Assembly (NCBI GenBank): GCA_001871325.1
Contig: MNVA01000007.1
Location: forward strand, 1 to 46,649
Origin: Ignavibacteria bacterium CG1_02_37_35
GTDB taxonomy: Bacteria; Bacteroidota; Ignavibacteria; Ignavibacteriales; Ignavibacteriaceae
Direction: 5' to 3'
Length of the DNA stretch: 46,649 nt
Shown in pieces: positions 1 to 8,407 of this stretch. Every line of letters begins with the position of its first letter. Position 1 is the stretch's first letter. The notes beneath the pieces are model-generated. The model ran no database searches. It was given only the letters and a program-made list of their open reading frames with translations, and was not told the origin of the DNA. The translations under genes were made by a program, and so were the position numbers.

Positions 1-484
1 CCCGCTTAAACGGCATTACTTCACCGCTTTTGCTTCGTGTTCCTTCAGCGAAGACTAATACCGAGATACCTTCATTTATAATTGTTTGTTTCGCGCGATC
101 CAAACTTTCCATTGCCCTGTCGGCTTTTTGTCTATCAATAACAATGTAGGGACCTAATTGCAGCGCCCAACCGAAGATGGGAATTTTTGCAAGTTCTTTT
201 TTAAAGATTATAACAGCATCGTCAGGGAAAGATGCTTGCATGGCTAAAATGTCGTACATGCTTGAGTGATTGGAAACATAGACATGAGGTTTTGATTTAT
301 CAAAATTTTCCAATCCGCTTGTGGTAAGTTTTATTCCGCTTAAGAAAAGCCCACCGTAGGATAATAGCCGTGAAATCCAAAAATAAGTTCTGTTGCTTCT
401 GTCGAAAATCGCACTTATCAATGCAAGCGTAGAACAAAACATAAGGTGCAGAGTAACTAAGAAAAGTTTAATGTATGTGATCAT
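1..484 (-). CDS. plsC: 1-acyl-sn-glycerol-3-phosphate acyltransferase (PlsC family), partial
   Basis: The gene runs off the left edge, so only about 161 N-terminal residues are visible. The reverse-strand translation shows the acyltransferase block I as NHSSMYD (the HxxxxD catalytic pair), then KKELAKIPIFGWAL and the block III motif FAEGTRSKSG followed by PFKRG. These are the signature motifs of membrane lysophosphatidate acyltransferases, which move a fatty acyl chain to lysophosphatidic acid in phospholipid synthesis. A hydrophobic N-terminal stretch fits membrane association. The start ATG (484-482) overlaps the TGA stop of the upstream protease gene as ATGA, so the two are probably translationally coupled. 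The family call is firm; acyl-donor and substrate specificity cannot be read here. Confidence 0.88.
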   Translation of the reverse strand, partial: MITYIKLFLVTLHLMFCSTLALISAIFDRSNRTYFWISRLLSYGGLFLSGIKLTTSGLENFDKSKPHVYVSNHSSMYDILAMQASFPDDAVIIFKKELAKIPIFGWALQLGPYIVIDRQKADRAMESLDRAKQTIINEGISVLVFAEGTRSKSGEVMPFKR

Positions 485-1590
485 ATTTTCTCAACGTTAT
501 TATTTATAAATGAAAGGATCGCATTTTTTCTTTTATTGATCGAAGGATGACTATAGAAAAACCATTCGACAAAGGGATGCGGCTCTCTATCTCCCAAATT
601 TTGCTTGGTTAGTTTATCAAGAGTGTTTAAAAATGCTTCATGTTTCCCGGTAGTTGTAACGGCAAATTCGTCCGCTTCATATTCAAACTTCCGGGAAATA
701 ATATTTGAGACAGGTTGGATCAATAAAGAAATCAACATTCCCCACAAAGCCAAAACCGGCAGAACAAAAATTTGAGTCAGTTTTTCAGCATTAAAAAACG
801 GCAATGAAAAAGAATAAAGTTTTGCAATCAAAAACAAAGTTAAAAAACTGAACAAGGTGCCGAACAAAATATTTTTTATACTATGTTTCTTCTTATAATG
901 ACCAAATTCATGCGCTAAGACGGTTTCAACTTCATCTAAGGAGTAATTCTCAAGTAAAGTATCAGCAAGTAGAACGCGCTTCGATTTTCCAAGCCCGGTA
1001 AAAGCAGCATTCGCTTTTTTAGTAGTTTTGCTCATGTTGAACGAAAACACATTTTCAATTTTCATTTTGGCAATTCCCGCCAGTCGAATAATCCGTTCCT
1101 TCAGTTCCACATTTTCAAGCGGAACGATTTTATAAAAGAGCGGTAGAATAAACACCGGAACGATCCGGGCTAACACAACGGAAACAAGAAAAAGAAAAAC
1201 TGCAAACGGAAGCCACCAGTTTTCTCCGAATTTCCGGATCATATAAAAAAAGAAAAGCAAAATGGGCAGCCCGATGATAAGCGAGATGAGAATTCCCTTT
1301 GTTCCCTCCCAAATCCATTGGAAGAAAGTTTGATTTGAAAGTTGATACTTATGCTCCAAAATAAATCCACCGTAAAATGAAAACGGAAAAAATAATAGAG
1401 CAAAACAACATCCGGTTGTAATTAGATAAAGCAAAAATAAGAGATAATCATTTTGTGTAGAACCCGACAAGTAATTTTCAACTGAGCTGCTCAACCCGGT
1501 TTTTACAAAAATGAACAGTAAGATAAAAGTTATAATGCTCTGGCTGATACTTAATGCGAGTTTGGTGTTGTTATATTTTTTGGAATTCAT
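481..1590 (-). CDS. M48 family metalloprotease, Ste24/CAAX-protease-like membrane endopeptidase
   Basis: This is a 369-residue integral membrane zinc protease. The zinc-binding HEFGH motif is at residues 227-231, the third ligand lies in the EYEADEFA segment around residue 303-307, and the family-typical SHPSINKR motif is near residue 347. About six to seven hydrophobic segments flank the catalytic region, at roughly residues 15-32, 48-70, 98-117, 127-150, 240-260 and 273-293. That layout and length match the Ste24/CAAX prenyl protease 1 branch rather than the shorter HtpX. In bacteria these proteins are thought to act in membrane-protein quality control; true CAAX processing is not expected. 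The next gene (PlsC-like) overlaps its stop codon. Confidence 0.88.
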   Translation of the reverse strand: MNSKKYNNTKLALSISQSIITFILLFIFVKTGLSSSVENYLSGSTQNDYLLFLLYLITTGCCFALLFFPFSFYGGFILEHKYQLSNQTFFQWIWEGTKGILISLIIGLPILLFFFYMIRKFGENWWLPFAVFLFLVSVVLARIVPVFILPLFYKIVPLENVELKERIIRLAGIAKMKIENVFSFNMSKTTKKANAAFTGLGKSKRVLLADTLLENYSLDEVETVLAHEFGHYKKKHSIKNILFGTLFSFLTLFLIAKLYSFSLPFFNAEKLTQIFVLPVLALWGMLISLLIQPVSNIISRKFEYEADEFAVTTTGKHEAFLNTLDKLTKQNLGDREPHPFVEWFFYSHPSINKRKNAILSFINNNVEKI

Positions 1591-1628
1591 ATTTGAAAGA
1601 TAGGGAGAGGAAGAAAGGATTGCAAAGC

Positions 1629-1665
1629 GAAAAAAGGAGTGGTTTCACCTCGGAGATGAAACCAC
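1629..1665 (-). terminator. Rho-independent terminator of the small Cys-rich protein gene
   Basis: On the minus strand a perfect 9-bp stem (GTGGTTTCA / TGAAACCAC, 1639-1665) with a 9-nt loop is followed by a T-rich run (TCCTTTTTTCGC). It lies about 10 nt beyond the stop codon of the 1675-1911 gene. Confidence 0.75.
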
Positions 1666-1674
1666 TGTAATACC

Positions 1675-1911
1675 TTATTTAGAATCAGCGCAGCCTTTTT
1701 CAGCTTCACCGCAGCAGCTTTTTTCTGATGCATCGGTACAAGCTTTTTTAGTTGACTTTTTGTCCATTTTAGCTTTTACTTTTGTGGTTTTATTGTTTGT
1801 TGCAGCTGTTGTTGTGGTAGCAGCTTTCTCTTTCTTCGGGGAAGTTGATTGAGCCTGAACGCCTAAAGAAACGACAAATAAAAACACGAGACTTAAAACA
1901 ATATTTTTCAC
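1675..1911 (-). CDS. small exported Lys/Thr-rich protein with Cys-rich tail, unknown function
   Basis: I do not recognise a family. From the preferred GTG start the product is 78 residues: a signal peptide (VKNIVLSLVFLFVVSLGVQAQ), a low-complexity Lys/Ala/Thr middle, and a C-terminal tail with four cysteines (KACTDASEKSCCGEAEKGC). The longer reading from a TTG at 1959 adds 16 residues. I prefer GTG at 1911-1909 because AAGAAAGG sits 7 nt upstream and the signal peptide then begins normally. The tail could bind metal or form disulfides after export, but no known motif proves it. The gene stands alone, with its own terminator at 1629-1665 and with batE ending upstream on the same strand. Confidence 0.65.
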   Translation of the reverse strand: MKNIVLSLVFLFVVSLGVQAQSTSPKKEKAATTTTAATNNKTTKVKAKMDKKSTKKACTDASEKSCCGEAEKGCADSK

Positions 1912-2017
1912 AGAGAAACCTTTCTTATAGATGAATTGATTATTGATTTTTTTTACCAATTTTTTGGTGAACTAATTTAATGAACTTCTTGAAAAGAACA
2001 AGAACAAAAATTGATGA

Positions 2018-2770
2018 CTAAATTCTCCCGAGAGTTGAAGATTCAACCCATCCGAGTTTTCCGTCGGAGAGGCGGATTTTGTTCCACCCTTCCAATTTAT
2101 CCTCAACTTTAATTTTAATTCCTTCGTGGAGAATAAACGTATCCGAACTTTTTTCATCTGGAGAAGATTTGACGTTTACCGTTTGCTCCAAAACAATTCC
2201 ATAATGATAATTTTCAGCTTGATGCTGCTTCGTTAAGAACAAAACGACACTTAGAGAAAAAAGAACAAGTATTGCAGCTCCGCCGAAGAACGAATATTTT
2301 TTTGTTGACGATTTTCTTGTTGTAAAAAATATTCCCATCACAATAAGGAGGACGAGATAAACGATAAATATAAAAACCTTCCAGCCCGACGGATGAAATA
2401 AATTTTGCATCGCCTCCCACCAGGCGAACAAAAAGAATTTCGGAACAACATCAACTCTATCAACAATTTTTGAATTTGCGATTGCCAAATTATGCCGGAT
2501 ATCTTCATCGTCCGGTGAAAGTTGAGATGCTTTTTCGAGGTATAAAATTGATAGCCCGAATTTCCCTGTTCTGTAATAGGCGTTTCCTAAATTATAAAAT
2601 AGCGAACTGCCATGATATCCATCATGCAAAGCAGTTTCATAAGCTGTAATGGCTTCATTATAATTTCCGGATTTGTAAAATTGATTTCCCTCTTTCAATT
2701 TTTGCTCAAGAGATTGGGAAAACCCCAGCACTGTCGGAAGAAAGAGACAAAAAAAGATGAATTTCCTCAT
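2018..2770 (-). CDS. batE: BatE-like TPR and SH3 domain protein
   Basis: This is the last gene of the Bat operon, 250 residues. It has a signal peptide ending near FSQS (residue 19), two to three tetratricopeptide repeats over roughly residues 22-95 (GNQFYKSGNYNEAITAYETAL; SLFYNLGNAYYRTGKFGLSILYLEKA), two transmembrane segments near residues 130-150 and 160-180, and a C-terminal bacterial SH3-like domain (residues about 185-247, ending in GWVESSTLGRI). This TPR-TM-SH3 order is the BatE architecture of Bacteroidota aerotolerance loci. TPRs usually scaffold protein contacts, and the SH3 domain probably sits in the periplasm. The ATG overlaps the TGA of batD as ATGA. Confidence 0.85.
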   Translation of the reverse strand: MRKFIFFCLFLPTVLGFSQSLEQKLKEGNQFYKSGNYNEAITAYETALHDGYHGSSLFYNLGNAYYRTGKFGLSILYLEKASQLSPDDEDIRHNLAIANSKIVDRVDVVPKFFLFAWWEAMQNLFHPSGWKVFIFIVYLVLLIVMGIFFTTRKSSTKKYSFFGGAAILVLFSLSVVLFLTKQHQAENYHYGIVLEQTVNVKSSPDEKSSDTFILHEGIKIKVEDKLEGWNKIRLSDGKLGWVESSTLGRI

Positions 2771-4611
2771 TTTGTCCCTCTTTTCAATAATATTTTTGCT
2801 TCTAACAAAGCGATCAATGCTGCGGTGCGTTTGTATAAAAGGTTCATATCTTCTAAAATATTTTGAGATGGAGCAAAACGAACGAACTCACATTTTTCTA
2901 AAATAAATCTCATCTCAGCTATCATATCCTCATCAACTTCATTAATTAGTAGTCTCGAAATAGCAGCTTCAACGGTAAAGTCAGCTTTATTTATAGATAG
3001 TTTATCTTCGAGGTATCCATAGACCGCCAGGGATATTTCTGCAAAGAACAGAGTATCGTTTTGCTCCTTTAAATATTTTGCGGCAGTTTTCAATCTGGCT
3101 TTGGCAATTTTTTCCGCACGCAAATTTTTTAACAGAGTGATGTTTCCGGAAAGTTTTTCTTGCTTTTGTTTCCAGAAGAGAAATCCCAGCAACACCAGTA
3201 ATGGCAGCGAGTAGAGACCTAAATCAACAAGAAGTGAGTTCTCAACCGGTTTGATCTTCTTTGTTACATCGCTAAAATCAGTTTTAATAAAACGAATATC
3301 CTGACTAAGCAGTTTAATTTCTTCCTTCGATAATCCACTTGTTCCGCCAGAATACTCAGCGCTTCCCTGTTCCACAATAATTTGATAAGCCGGAGAAGAT
3401 TCGGTTTGATATATTTTCTTTCGGGGATTAAAAAAAGTGAATTGCATTGCAGGAATTTCAAAGTTTCCGGAAACACGGGGAATAACTAACAATTCAAAAT
3501 TCTTTTTCCCGCTAATTACACCGCCTCTCGAAACATTGGTGGAAATTTTTGGTTCATACTTTTCAAATCCGTTTGGTATTTGCATTTGCGGAGGATCCAA
3601 TAAATTGATGTTCCCTTCGCCGCTTACCATCACTTTTAAAGTGACTGGCTCGTTCTGCCTTACAATTTTCTTATCCACCGAAGTTTGAAGTGTATAATCC
3701 CCGACCGCACCGGTAAAGGACGATAAGGTGGTCTGTGGAAGAGGTAAAACTTTTACTTTCACCGTATTGGATTTAGCCGTGTACTCAACTGATTCAGTTC
3801 TTCCAAAAAACGGATCATCAAAAAAATTATCGAAAGGACTATTCGATCTTTTCTTCCGTTGAATAAGAACGGGAATTTTCAATTCAAAAGGAGTAACTGA
3901 TAATTCGCCGGTTTGAGTCGGGAATAATGCTGCCCGCTTGAGAACGGCAACATTAAATACTTTCCCTTCATAATTTTCACGTGCGAACGTAATTTGATTT
4001 GACGTTTCAATTTCTTCAGACCAAAATCCTTGATACGAGGGAAGTTTCGATACCTGCGGAGACTGAATATTCAACCTTGTATAAAGCTTATACGTAACGG
4101 TAACTTGTTCACCTTGATACACTGAGTTTTTATCTACAAGGGCACGTATAAAAACGTTTTCGCTAATTTCCTTTGATGAGACGTCTTGACCGCCTTGCGT
4201 TTTTTTCGACTGTTGAGGAGTGCCTCCTTTAACAACTTCAATTGGAAGGGGGTCTGATTTTAGCGTTTGTCCTTTGACGGAAATTGCTGCGCTTCCGATA
4301 GTAAATTTGCCAACAGATCGAGGCTGCAAATAATAAGTAAAAGCACGCGAACCGGAGACTGCGCCATTAATTATTTGCATGTTTGAGGATTGATTCGGAC
4401 CTGAGAGAATTAGGAAAGAATTAAAATTCGGAGGTTGAAAATTTCCAATTGAATTCATTTCTGTACCTGAATAGGTAAACGTGACTTCAAATTGTTCTCC
4501 CTCGCCAACTTTAGTGCTGCTGGTGGAAGCGGTAAAGGATTGGCAGAAAATTCCCAATGGAAAAATTGCCACCATTAAAACAATTACCGACAAGGCTTTC
4601 TTCAGTCTCAT
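2767..4611 (-). CDS. batD: BatD-like exported/inner-membrane protein
   Basis: A 614-residue protein with a signal peptide (residues 1-24, ending GIFCQS) followed by repeated immunoglobulin-like beta domains carrying GEGEQF..FTYSG, NSVYQGEQVTVTYKLYT and VRQNEPVTLKVMVSGEGN segments. One transmembrane helix near residue 460-477 (LYSLPLLVLLGFLFW) and a helical cytoplasmic tail follow. This is the BatD 'oxygen tolerance' family pattern, and the gene sits between batC and batE as in other Bacteroidota. The biochemical role of BatD is not established; it is thought to form a membrane complex with the VWA proteins BatA and BatB. The call rests on both domain pattern and gene order. Confidence 0.88.
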   Translation of the reverse strand: MRLKKALSVIVLMVAIFPLGIFCQSFTASTSSTKVGEGEQFEVTFTYSGTEMNSIGNFQPPNFNSFLILSGPNQSSNMQIINGAVSGSRAFTYYLQPRSVGKFTIGSAAISVKGQTLKSDPLPIEVVKGGTPQQSKKTQGGQDVSSKEISENVFIRALVDKNSVYQGEQVTVTYKLYTRLNIQSPQVSKLPSYQGFWSEEIETSNQITFARENYEGKVFNVAVLKRAALFPTQTGELSVTPFELKIPVLIQRKKRSNSPFDNFFDDPFFGRTESVEYTAKSNTVKVKVLPLPQTTLSSFTGAVGDYTLQTSVDKKIVRQNEPVTLKVMVSGEGNINLLDPPQMQIPNGFEKYEPKISTNVSRGGVISGKKNFELLVIPRVSGNFEIPAMQFTFFNPRKKIYQTESSPAYQIIVEQGSAEYSGGTSGLSKEEIKLLSQDIRFIKTDFSDVTKKIKPVENSLLVDLGLYSLPLLVLLGFLFWKQKQEKLSGNITLLKNLRAEKIAKARLKTAAKYLKEQNDTLFFAEISLAVYGYLEDKLSINKADFTVEAAISRLLINEVDEDMIAEMRFILEKCEFVRFAPSQNILEDMNLLYKRTAALIALLEAKILLKRGTK

Positions 4612-4623
4612 TATTTTCTACTC

Positions 4624-4657
4624 TTCACTTTCAACTTTTCACTTTCAACTTTCAACT
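4624..4657. repeat. tandem short repeat in the batC-batD spacer
   Basis: The plus strand reads TTCACTTTCAACTTT twice in near tandem (4624-4638 and 4638-4652), then a third partial TTTCAACT. It fills most of the 52-nt gap between the batC stop and the batD start. Read on the minus strand it is a GTTGAAAGT-type repeat. Confidence 0.7.
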
Positions 4658-4663
4658 ATTTAA

Positions 4664-5419
4664 TCACCAATCTTTTTCAACTTTAACATTTTCGCCGACT
4701 TTCTTTCTCAATTTTTTTTGCATGTTTTTTTCGTTCTCCTTCAAGGCATTTAATATCTGTTCAGCTTGATCTTTAGAAATTTTTTGTTTTTGTGGTTGTT
4801 GCTGCTGTTTGCCTTTGTCTTTTTTATCATCTTGATTTTTGTTTTGCTGATCCTGTTTATCGTTCTTATCTTTATTCATATCGTCTTTGTTCTGCTTATC
4901 GTCTTTCTTCTTCTGATCTTTATTCTGCTTGTCTTTTTGTTTATCGTCCTTTTTATCCTGCTTCTTTTGATTTTCCTCTTGCCGCAATTTCTTAAGAGCA
5001 TAGGATAAATTATATTTTGCTTCATCGTCTTTCGGATTCATTTTCAGCGAGTTTTTATAAGCCTCAATGCTTTCTTTCAATTTATCGTTTTCGAGCAAGC
5101 TGTTCCCGATATTGTAAAAAGCCTTTCCTTTCAACTCCTTATCTTTAGTTTTCGAGAGGACGGATTGATAAGCTTTCATCGCTTCATCGTACTTTTTCTG
5201 TTTATAATACGAATCTCCCAAATTGAAATAAGGAATAACGGCAGCTGAATCTTTTTCAATTCCTTTCCGGAAATTGATTTCCGAGTCGCCAAATTTTTTC
5301 TGATTGAACTGCTCAACTCCATCATTATTTAATGAACGGAGCGATTGACTATACCCGCTATTGGAAAGAGCAAGCAAAAGAACAACTACAGAATAATATT
5401 TTAGCGAAGCATAGTTCAT
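4664..5419 (-). CDS. batC: BatC-like TPR protein with charged low-complexity C-terminus
   Basis: A 251-residue protein with a signal peptide (ending NSGYSQS, residue about 25) and three TPR units over residues 28-145 (GVEQFNQKKFGDSEINFRKG; FNLGDSYYKQKKYDEAMKAYQ; YNIGNSLLENDKLKESIEAYK). From about residue 150 to 215 it is almost wholly K, D, Q and N. The TPR plus charged-tail layout is the BatC type. The TPR part is likely a periplasmic or membrane-associated scaffold for the BatA/BatB complex. The low-complexity tail may be disordered. Its ATG directly abuts the TAA stop of batB, so expression is probably coupled. Confidence 0.87.
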   Translation of the reverse strand: MNYASLKYYSVVVLLLALSNSGYSQSLRSLNNDGVEQFNQKKFGDSEINFRKGIEKDSAAVIPYFNLGDSYYKQKKYDEAMKAYQSVLSKTKDKELKGKAFYNIGNSLLENDKLKESIEAYKNSLKMNPKDDEAKYNLSYALKKLRQEENQKKQDKKDDKQKDKQNKDQKKKDDKQNKDDMNKDKNDKQDQQNKNQDDKKDKGKQQQQPQKQKISKDQAEQILNALKENEKNMQKKLRKKVGENVKVEKDW

Positions 5420-6454
5420 TTAAACATTTCGTTTTAATATTTGCATTAAAAATTTTGATTTCCGCTCGGTAAGAAACAGTTCAACAACTAAAAACAACAA
5501 GGCAGGGATAAGAAAATAAAAATACTTGTCGTCAAAATCAGTAATCCGTTTTGAACCATATTCGGTTTTTTCAAGTGCAGAAAGATCGTTGTAAATCATA
5601 TCTAATTCGTTTTGATAACTTGAAGCCAGATAGTATTTGCCCCTGCCATTTGAGGCAATTTGCTGAAGAGTTGCCTCATCAAGTTTTGTTAAAACGGTAT
5701 TTCCATCCGCGTCCAGCTTAAATCCCACACGGTTATTATTTGTGCCGTATACGGGAATCGGCGCTCCTGATGGAGATCCCATTCCAATCGTGTAAATTAG
5801 CATATCTTTATCAGCGGCGTCTTTCACAGCGCTATCAATATCGCCTTCATGATCCTCACCGTCGGTAATGATAACGATAACTTTTTTCGTTGCCGCTTTC
5901 GAGTCGAATGATTTAGCAGCCAAATTAATTGCCGATGCGATTGCTGTTCCCTGCTGAGGAATTGAATTTACATCAACCGTGGAAAGGAAAAGATTTGCGG
6001 CTGAATAATCTGTCGTTAGCGGAAATTGCACATAAGCATCGCCCGCAAAAATAATTAAACCGATTCTATCCCCCTGCAGTTTTCTAATCAACATGGCAAT
6101 TTCATTTTTTGCTTTTTCTAACCTGCTTGGTTTAAGATCTTCGGCTTTCATGCTCGCCGAAATATCGAGAAGAATATAAACATCAATTCCGATTTGCTTC
6201 ACTTCTTCAACGCGGTTACCTATTTGCGGTCGCGCCAGAGACAGTATCAATAATGCAATTCCAAAGATCACAGACCCAAACTTTATTGACTCCATATAAA
6301 AGCTTTTTATTCCAAATAAAACATCATGGATTCGTTCATCCGCAAATTTCTTTAGGAGTGATTTTTTCTTCCTCAAATAAAAGAAAGAGAGCACAGCCAA
6401 TACCGGTAAAAGGTATAACATGTGCAAATATTCCGGATGAGCAAATCGAAACAT
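5420..6454 (-). CDS. batB: BatB-like VWA domain membrane protein
   Basis: A 344-residue protein with two N-terminal transmembrane segments (about residues 8-26 and 58-75), a von Willebrand factor A domain (about 90-285) and a C-terminal transmembrane helix near residue 312-328. The metal-ion-dependent adhesion site is complete: DISAS at residues 97-101, the threonine in QQGTAIA near 170, and ITDGEDHEGD near 196. Together with its near-twin BatA upstream it defines the Bat locus, linked in Bacteroides to oxygen tolerance and elsewhere to MoxR-assisted complex assembly. An SD-like AAGGAAAAG precedes the ATG. Confidence 0.92.
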   Translation of the reverse strand: MFRFAHPEYLHMLYLLPVLAVLSFFYLRKKKSLLKKFADERIHDVLFGIKSFYMESIKFGSVIFGIALLILSLARPQIGNRVEEVKQIGIDVYILLDISASMKAEDLKPSRLEKAKNEIAMLIRKLQGDRIGLIIFAGDAYVQFPLTTDYSAANLFLSTVDVNSIPQQGTAIASAINLAAKSFDSKAATKKVIVIITDGEDHEGDIDSAVKDAADKDMLIYTIGMGSPSGAPIPVYGTNNNRVGFKLDADGNTVLTKLDEATLQQIASNGRGKYYLASSYQNELDMIYNDLSALEKTEYGSKRITDFDDKYFYFLIPALLFLVVELFLTERKSKFLMQILKRNV

Positions 6455-6471
6455 AAAAGTTTTCTTTTCCT

Positions 6472-7470
6472 TTAAGGGAGTTTTCTAAAAATTGTTTTTG
6501 ATAAACCTACTTCAAGCAGCAAGAGGAACAAACCGCTCCAAAGCCATGGGAAGTAAAGTTCTTTCTTATTCTTGTAAGAAGTTACTTCAAATTTTGTTTT
6601 CTCAAGTTTGTCAATCGCTTGATAGATCTCTTCAAGTTTTTTGTTCCCGGTTGCGCGGAAATATTTTCCGTCCGTAGTTTGCGCAATTGAACGAAGTACC
6701 CCCTCATCAATTTCAACAGGAACCATTTGGTACCTGGTGCCGAAAGGAGTTTGAAATGGATACGGTGCTTGCCCTATAGTTCCAATGCCAATTGTATAAA
6801 CTCTTATTCCATAATTCTTGGCGAGTTCTGCTGCGGTTAGAGGATCAATTTCGCCAGCATTACTTACTCCGTCCGTCAGCAAGATCATTACCTTGCTTTT
6901 TGCTTTAGAATCTTTAAGGCGGTTCACACCATTTCCAATTGCATTACCGATTGCCGTTCCGTCTTCAATCATTCCGCTTTTAACTTCTTTAAGTAGATTA
7001 CTTAACACGGCATAATCAATTGTCAACGGACATTGAGTAAAAGCATCGCGCGAAAAAATTACCAATCCGATCTGATCCGAAGTTCTGCCGGAAATAAAAT
7101 CCTGTGTTATTTTTTTTGCCGCTTCCATTCTGTTTGGCTTAAAATCCTCGGCGAGCATGCTGCCGGAAATATCAAGCACAAGCACAATATCAATTCCTTC
7201 CGTATAAACATTTTCTCCGCTCGAAAAGCTCTGTGGTCTTGCAAGTGCAATGATCAAAACGGTAAAAACCAACATGCGCAAATAGATCGGAGTATCGGAA
7301 AATCTTTCTTTCCAACTACTTTTCCTTTTATCAAATAACCCAACGTTTGAATAAACGATTGATGGCTCTACCCTTTTCATCTTTTTGTAATAAAGAAAAA
7401 TGAAAACCGGGATCACCAACAACAACCACAGCACAAGCGGATAAGCAAACGAGGCTCCGAAATTAAACAT
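6472..7470 (-). CDS. batA: BatA-like VWA domain membrane protein
   Basis: A 332-residue protein from the ATG at 7470-7468. A longer frame exists from a TTG at 7503, but that start would lie inside the upstream gene. The ATG has GGTGAG 4 nt upstream and gives a normal N-terminus (MFNFGASFAYPLVLWLLL). Two N-terminal transmembrane helices precede a VWA domain with an intact MIDAS: DISGS near residues 100-104, a DGTAIGNAIG threonine, and LLTDGVSNAG. A C-terminal transmembrane helix closes the protein. The ATG overlaps the TAA of the upstream BatD-like gene by 8 nt. Paired VWA proteins BatA and BatB probably form a membrane complex that the MoxR ATPase acts on. Confidence 0.9.
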   Translation of the reverse strand: MFNFGASFAYPLVLWLLLVIPVFIFLYYKKMKRVEPSIVYSNVGLFDKRKSSWKERFSDTPIYLRMLVFTVLIIALARPQSFSSGENVYTEGIDIVLVLDISGSMLAEDFKPNRMEAAKKITQDFISGRTSDQIGLVIFSRDAFTQCPLTIDYAVLSNLLKEVKSGMIEDGTAIGNAIGNGVNRLKDSKAKSKVMILLTDGVSNAGEIDPLTAAELAKNYGIRVYTIGIGTIGQAPYPFQTPFGTRYQMVPVEIDEGVLRSIAQTTDGKYFRATGNKKLEEIYQAIDKLEKTKFEVTSYKNKKELYFPWLWSGLFLLLLEVGLSKTIFRKLP

Positions 7471-8407
7471 TTTGCTCACCGTTATTTTGTTCCGCCTTAA
7501 CAACCGGTATGGTTACCGTAACAATTTGTCTTGCCTGCTTGAGCATTGTTTCATTAATTTCATTCAGCGGGATGAACTTTGCAAATTTTACCATATCCGC
7601 ATTTTGTAGAAACTCTTTTGTGAGGGGAATAATTTTCGAAGTTTCACTTTTTACTTTTAAAAGTTTGAGCGTTTCATCAGTAGTTAATTCCAAAGCCGGG
7701 AGTAAAAATCGTTTTTCAAAATACGTTCGGATGATCTCGGTAATTTCCGTATGATATTCTTTTACTTTTCCGCTTTGCCAAAGTTTTTTCGCTTCCAAAT
7801 CATCAAGCGAATTTAAAGCAATTTCATAAGGGGTTTTTTGAATTTCAATTTCTTCTTCGCCTTGATCTTTTCGTTTAAGAAATTTTTTGTAAATGAAATA
7901 TATTAATGCGACAACAAGCACCACAGTTGTTATCCAAAACAGCAATTCCAACCAATTAAACGGAATGACGATCGGTTCTTTGATATCTTTCGCCTCTTTT
8001 GTTGTATCTACCGGAAGCGTGTGAATAACTAAGTTTATCGAATCGGTTGTTAAGACAGAAAAACTCGTGTCCTTTGGAGTTTTAAAAGGAATCGAATAAG
8101 AAGGAATTGTAGCTAAACCGGAATCATACCCTGCCAAAATGAAATGATAAATAAAAGTATTTTTTCCATTTTCTTCTTTTTTCCGAAGAGGAAGCTGTTC
8201 GATGAATTCAAGCTTGTTCAGCGAATCTTTAATGGATGGGAAAAAGAATTCCACATTCTTCGGCGCGGAAAGCTCCACCAGATAGTTAATGTAGTCACCA
8301 ACTAAATAATTTGTTGAATCAACCGTTACTTTGCTTTCTACTTGCTGAGAAAAACTAAAAGAAGTAAAAAGAAGAAGTGAAAAAACTAACTTAACCCGCT
8401 TTACCAT
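7463..8407 (-). CDS. short BatD-like single-pass membrane protein of the Bat operon
   Basis: A 314-residue protein with a signal peptide (ending FSFSQQ, about residue 22), an exported beta-rich region (VESKVTVDSTNYLVGDYINYLVEL resembles the Ig-like repeats of BatD), one transmembrane helix near residues 153-172 (LLFWITTVVLVVALIYFIY), and a cytoplasmic helical tail with ELTTDETLKLLK. That tail resembles the cytoplasmic end of BatD-type proteins. It lies exactly between DUF58 and batA and overlaps both genes (8407/8401 and 7470/7463). I read it as a shortened BatD paralogue rather than a truncated gene, because start, stop and coupling are all intact. No enzymatic motif is visible. Confidence 0.75.
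   Translation of the reverse strand: MVKRVKLVFSLLLFTSFSFSQQVESKVTVDSTNYLVGDYINYLVELSAPKNVEFFFPSIKDSLNKLEFIEQLPLRKKEENGKNTFIYHFILAGYDSGLATIPSYSIPFKTPKDTSFSVLTTDSINLVIHTLPVDTTKEAKDIKEPIVIPFNWLELLFWITTVVLVVALIYFIYKKFLKRKDQGEEEIEIQKTPYEIALNSLDDLEAKKLWQSGKVKEYHTEITEIIRTYFEKRFLLPALELTTDETLKLLKVKSETSKIIPLTKEFLQNADMVKFAKFIPLNEINETMLKQARQIVTVTIPVVKAEQNNGEQNV

Noticed and set aside
4766-5008. Open frames on the plus strand opposite batC
   Set aside because: They mirror the low-complexity KDKQ tail of batC and code only for hydrophobic repeats.
7471-7503. TTG start 11 residues upstream of BatA
   Set aside because: It lies inside the preceding gene, whereas the ATG at 7470 has an SD and gives the normal hydrophobic N-terminus.
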